Assembly: GCF_042427575.1 (NCBI RefSeq)
Contig: NZ_JBHMFD010000002.1
Location: forward strand, 161,750-225,749
Source: Bergeyella porcorum
GTDB lineage: Bacteria; Bacteroidota; Bacteroidia; Flavobacteriales; Weeksellaceae
Length of the DNA stretch: 64,000 bases
Reading direction: 5' to 3'
A program made the translations under genes and the position numbers. The notes beneath the pieces were generated by a model, which saw only the letters and a list, made by a program, of their open reading frames with translations, was not told the origin of the DNA and did no database searches. Positions 61,982 through 64,000 of the stretch are shown one piece after another. How positions within the stretch are numbered: position 1 is the first letter of the stretch; the number at the start of each line of letters is the position of its first letter.

Positions 61982-62998
61982 ATGAAAAGAAAAGTTTTGC
62001 TCATCTATACAGGCGGTACTATTGGAATGGAGAAAGATTACAGCACGGGGAGCTTGGTTCCGTTCAATTTTGAAAATATTTTCAGTAAAATTCCAGAAAT
62101 GAACCTTTTAGACTGCGAGGTGGCGGTTCACTCTTTTGAAAAACCCGTAGACTCTTCGGATGTAGGGCCTAATGAATGGAAAAATATTGCTCAAATCATA
62201 GAAAAAGAATACCATCGCTATGATGGGTTCCTCATCTTGCACGGTACCGATACAATGTCTTACACTGCATCAGCATTGAGTTTTATGCTCAAAGGACTTC
62301 GCAAACCTGTGATTTTAACGGGGTCTCAGCTGCCCATTGGAGATTTAAGAACCGATGCTAAAGAAAACCTTCTGACGAGTCTTAACTACGCTTGTCTCTA
62401 CGAAAATGAGGAAGCTGTGGTGCAGGAAGTAGCCGTCTATTTTGAATATAAACTCCTGAGGGGCAACCGCACACTGAAATATTCTGCAGAGTATTTTGAT
62501 GCCTATCAAAGTCCCAATTATCCCATTTTGGGGCAAAGTGGCGTCCATCTCAACTATGATAGGGATGCTTTGTATCGCCCAGATGGCACTCCGTTTTCTG
62601 TAGATTTGCATCTTTCTCAAAATGTTTTGTTTTGGAGAATCTTCCCAGGAATGTCTATGGAATTAATCCCAGATTTACCGAAAATAAAAGTGCTTATTTT
62701 GCAAGTTTTCGGTTCTGGTACCATTTACAGCGATGCTTCTACAGAGAGAATCCTCCGAAAAATACGAGAAAACGGAACAGAAATCGTGGTGGTGAGCCAA
62801 TGCGTTTCTGGAGGGATTTCTTTCGGAAAATATGAGAACAGCAATATTTTCAATAAGATAGGAGCCATCAGCGGAAGAGATATGACGGCGGAAAGTGCCA
62901 TCACTAAGGCAATGCACCTTTTGGACAATCCTAATTATATAGGTACTTTCGCAGAAAACTTTGTTCAAAATCTAAGTGGAGAAATTTCTGAAGATTAA
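61982..62998 (+). CDS. ansA: Type I (cytoplasmic) asparaginase
   Basis: L-asparaginase of 338 residues that hydrolyses asparagine to aspartate and ammonia. LLIYTGGTIGME (6-17) holds the nucleophile Thr. LILHGTDTMSYTASALSFML holds the second Thr-Asp pair, and GSQLPIGDLRTDAKENL with QVFGSGTIYSD follow. There is no signal peptide, so the enzyme is cytoplasmic. It follows the 21-bp array; the next gene is tRNA-Ser. Confidence 0.94.
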   Translation: MKRKVLLIYTGGTIGMEKDYSTGSLVPFNFENIFSKIPEMNLLDCEVAVHSFEKPVDSSDVGPNEWKNIAQIIEKEYHRYDGFLILHGTDTMSYTASALSFMLKGLRKPVILTGSQLPIGDLRTDAKENLLTSLNYACLYENEEAVVQEVAVYFEYKLLRGNRTLKYSAEYFDAYQSPNYPILGQSGVHLNYDRDALYRPDGTPFSVDLHLSQNVLFWRIFPGMSMELIPDLPKIKVLILQVFGSGTIYSDASTERILRKIRENGTEIVVVSQCVSGGISFGKYENSNIFNKIGAISGRDMTAESAITKAMHLLDNPNYIGTFAENFVQNLSGEISED

Positions 62999-63023
62999 TT
63001 TTTTTATTTTCCGAAAAATTTTC

Positions 63024-63031
63024 TACATTTG
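63024..63031 (+). promoter_or_regulatory. -7 promoter element (TACATTTG) for tRNA-Ser
   Basis: TACATTTG matches TANNTTTG and ends 11 bp before the first base of the tRNA. Confidence 0.6.
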
Positions 63032-63042
63032 CAGTCTCAAAA

Positions 63043-63129
63043 AGAAAGGTGCTCGAGTGGTTGAAGAGGCTACCCTGGAAAGGTAGTATACGGGTAACCG
63101 TATCGAGGGTTCGAATCCCTTCCTTTCTG
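63043..63129 (+). tRNA. tRNA-Ser(GGA)
   Basis: An 87-base class II tRNA. Acceptor stem AGAAAGG / CCTTTCT with discriminator G; CCA is not encoded. D-loop TGGTTGAAGAGG, anticodon stem CTACC / GGTAG with loop CTGGAAA (anticodon GGA at 63077-63079). It has a long variable arm (TATACGGGTAACCGTAT, as in serine tRNAs) and T arm GAGGGTTCGAATCCCTT. Has its own -7 element and a hairpin terminator. Confidence 0.97.
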
Positions 63130-63162
63130 CGACTTATATTGATTATCAATCAATTGAACAAC

Positions 63163-63209
63163 AAAGGAACTAAATTAGGGACTACTAGTTTGGTTCCTTT
63201 TTATTTTTA
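63163..63209 (+). terminator. Terminator of tRNA-Ser
   Basis: Stem AAAGGAAC / GTTCCTTT with a 22-base loop (three further pairs AAA / TTT at its base) and a long T run. Confidence 0.75.
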
Positions 63210-63210
63210 A

Positions 63211-63470
63211 TTATGATTTATTCAAGTTTTGATTTTTAAATTACCCTCTATCAAATTGGGCAATCATTAATTTTAAATAGTTGATTTTCAATACTTGATT
63301 CATTTTATGTTAGAAATATTGGGAGGTAAAAAAAATCGTTTATTTTATATTTTCAATTAGAATAGATATACTTAGATTCAACTTATAAAAGTAACTTTCC
63401 GTTGTTATTAATCGTTTTCAAATATACTTGTTTTGGACTTAAAAATCCACTTTTAGGAATTTCTACAAGA
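63211..63470. other. AT-rich non-coding gap downstream of tRNA-Ser
   Basis: About 260 bp of AT-rich sequence with no open frame of note, no attachment-site-like copy of the tRNA 3' end that I could see, and no recognisable repeat. Confidence 0.4.
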
Positions 63471-63473
63471 TTA

Positions 63474-63546
63474 ACAAAGCGAAAACCTCATCGGCTTTCG
63501 CTTTGTTTTTAGAAAAGGCGTATGCGATACGCTTTTCTTTTTTTTA
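63474..63546. terminator. Two consecutive hairpins with T runs
   Basis: First hairpin ACAAAGCGAAA / TTTCGCTTTGT (63474-63506) followed by five T. Second hairpin with GCGTAT / ATACGC and flanking AAAA / TTTT (63511-63537) followed by about nine T. Placed back to back, they resemble a double terminator, though no plus-strand gene other than tRNA-Ser lies upstream. Confidence 0.65.
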
Positions 63547-63570
63547 GGTTGATTTTCTTTTTTGAAAGAT

Positions 63571-63785
63571 GTAGGAGCTTTTCCCCCAAGTGTAGGAGCT
63601 TTCCCTACAAGTGTAGGAGCTTTTCCCCCCAAGTGTAGGAGCTCTTCCTACAAGTGTAGGAGCTTTCCCTACAAGTGTAGGAGCTCTTCCCTCAAGTGTA
63701 GGAGCTCTTCCCCCAAGTGTAGGAGCTTTCCCTACAAGTGTAGGAGCTCTTCCCCAAGATGTAGGAGCTGCTCTTCCTACAAATA
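63571..63785. repeat. 21-bp tandem array, 10 copies, GTAGGAGCT core
   Basis: GTAGGAGC starts at 63571, 63592, 63613, 63635, 63656, 63677, 63698, 63719, 63740 and 63761; the spacing is 21 bp except for one 22. Between units CCTACAAGTGTAGG forms a 6-bp inverted repeat, and GTAGG...CCTAC pairs within several units. It is open in frame on both strands for long stretches, but reads only as short-period peptides. Confidence 0.95.
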
Positions 63786-63817
63786 AAAAAACGGAAACCA
63801 ATGTTTCCGCTTTTTAC
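63785..63817. terminator. Terminator of the minus-strand gene at the window end
   Basis: Stem CGGAAAC / GTTTCCG with a 4-base loop; T runs on both strands. It lies just past the stop codon at 63828 on the minus strand. Confidence 0.75.
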
Positions 63818-63827
63818 AGTTATTAAA

Positions 63828-64000
63828 TTACCTTTTGTCTGCAATGCCAAACTCAAGCCAGCCAGCCTGTGGGATAGAGAGCTTCACTACTTTTTTACTT
63901 TCTCTTAGCTGAGTGGTAAGCGTTTCAAGTGTTTTGTTAAGCTCATCGGTTTTGGCTTTTAGTTCGGCTTTCAATCGTTCTTGCTCATCATTTAGTTTGA
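63828..64000 (-). CDS. Unknown protein, C-terminal 57 residues (5' end outside window)
   Basis: The minus strand is open from the window end to a TAA at 63828. It reads a heptad-like coiled coil (LNDEQERLKAELKAKTDELN, KTLETLTTQLRES) and then KKVVKLSIPQAGWLEFGIAD and KR. No family is recognised. The composition suggests a helical scaffold or a phage-like structural protein, but that is a guess. A hairpin terminator follows. Confidence 0.6.
   Translation of the reverse strand, partial: KLNDEQERLKAELKAKTDELNKTLETLTTQLRESKKVVKLSIPQAGWLEFGIADKR

Noticed and set aside
63043..63470. tRNA-Ser as an integration site
   Set aside because: No integrase gene and no repeated copy of the tRNA 3' end was found within the window.
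63544..63801. Frames on both strands across the GTAGGAGCT array
   Set aside because: Short-period peptides created by the repeat; both strands open equally, and there is no promoter or ribosome site.

Overview
The window reads as chromosomal DNA of a low-GC Bacteroidota member, most likely a Flavobacteriales / Weeksellaceae relative of Elizabethkingia, Chryseobacterium or Riemerella. Reasons: several genes are preceded by the Bacteroidota -7 promoter element TANNTTTG; Shine-Dalgarno sites are mostly absent; families typical of the group are present (DUF5686, GSCFA, DUF2723, DUF5715, DUF5053, a long urocanate hydratase); and the GH109 protein looks very close to the Elizabethkingia enzyme as I remember it. 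Families were assigned by reading motifs, not by database search.

Layout. 1-16,950: the end of metG, a DUF5715 protein, a DUF5686 outer-membrane protein, then a mostly minus-strand housekeeping block (TatD, GSCFA, prenyl synthase, DUF47 + Pit phosphate uptake, ArsC-like, deoxynucleoside kinase, glutaminyl cyclase, SRPBCC). A plus-strand three-gene operon follows: GH109 glycosidase, sugar nucleotidyltransferase, sugar 1-kinase, with overlapping genes. Together they could free an N-acetylhexosamine and convert it to a UDP-sugar. 16,950-17,790: an IS982 transposase remnant and a 42-bp tandem array. 17,800-31,800: alaS, a TonB-dependent receptor, kdsA with two large membrane proteins of glycosyltransferase-C type, a cysteine synthase-like gene, a YtxH-like protein and hisS.

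31,860-40,560 is an accessory island. It holds an IS30 remnant that supplies the stop codon of a truncated DnaQ-like exonuclease, a small prophage-like operon (58-aa protein + DUF5053) behind twin operator dyads, a frameshifted HTH-like remnant, a metallo-hydrolase, an orphan CoiA-like nuclease candidate, a lipoprotein, a CoA-transferase fragment and an internally deleted IS5-type transposase.

40,570-64,000 returns to core genes: a DUF3108 protein, urocanate hydratase, MscS, and a tight minus-strand operon (ankyrin protein, DUF2271, PepSY-flavoreductase, ApbE) that looks like a transmembrane electron-export system with a visible flavinylation motif. Then come an ABC-F ATPase, thiamine pyrophosphokinase, a cobalamin adenosyltransferase, LptB with an unusual C-terminal extension, a transaldolase-like aldolase, TamB, tsaD (start codons only 4 bp apart and divergent), rsmE, asparaginase, tRNA-Ser(GGA) and the end of an unknown coiled-coil gene.

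Non-coding structure is rich. Three unrelated tandem arrays (17.5, 61.7 and 63.6 kb) all have a period of 21 or 42 bp and contain short dyads. A modular spacer repeat recurs at 5.4, 6.5 and 52.9 kb. Strong hairpin terminators sit at most transcription-unit ends.
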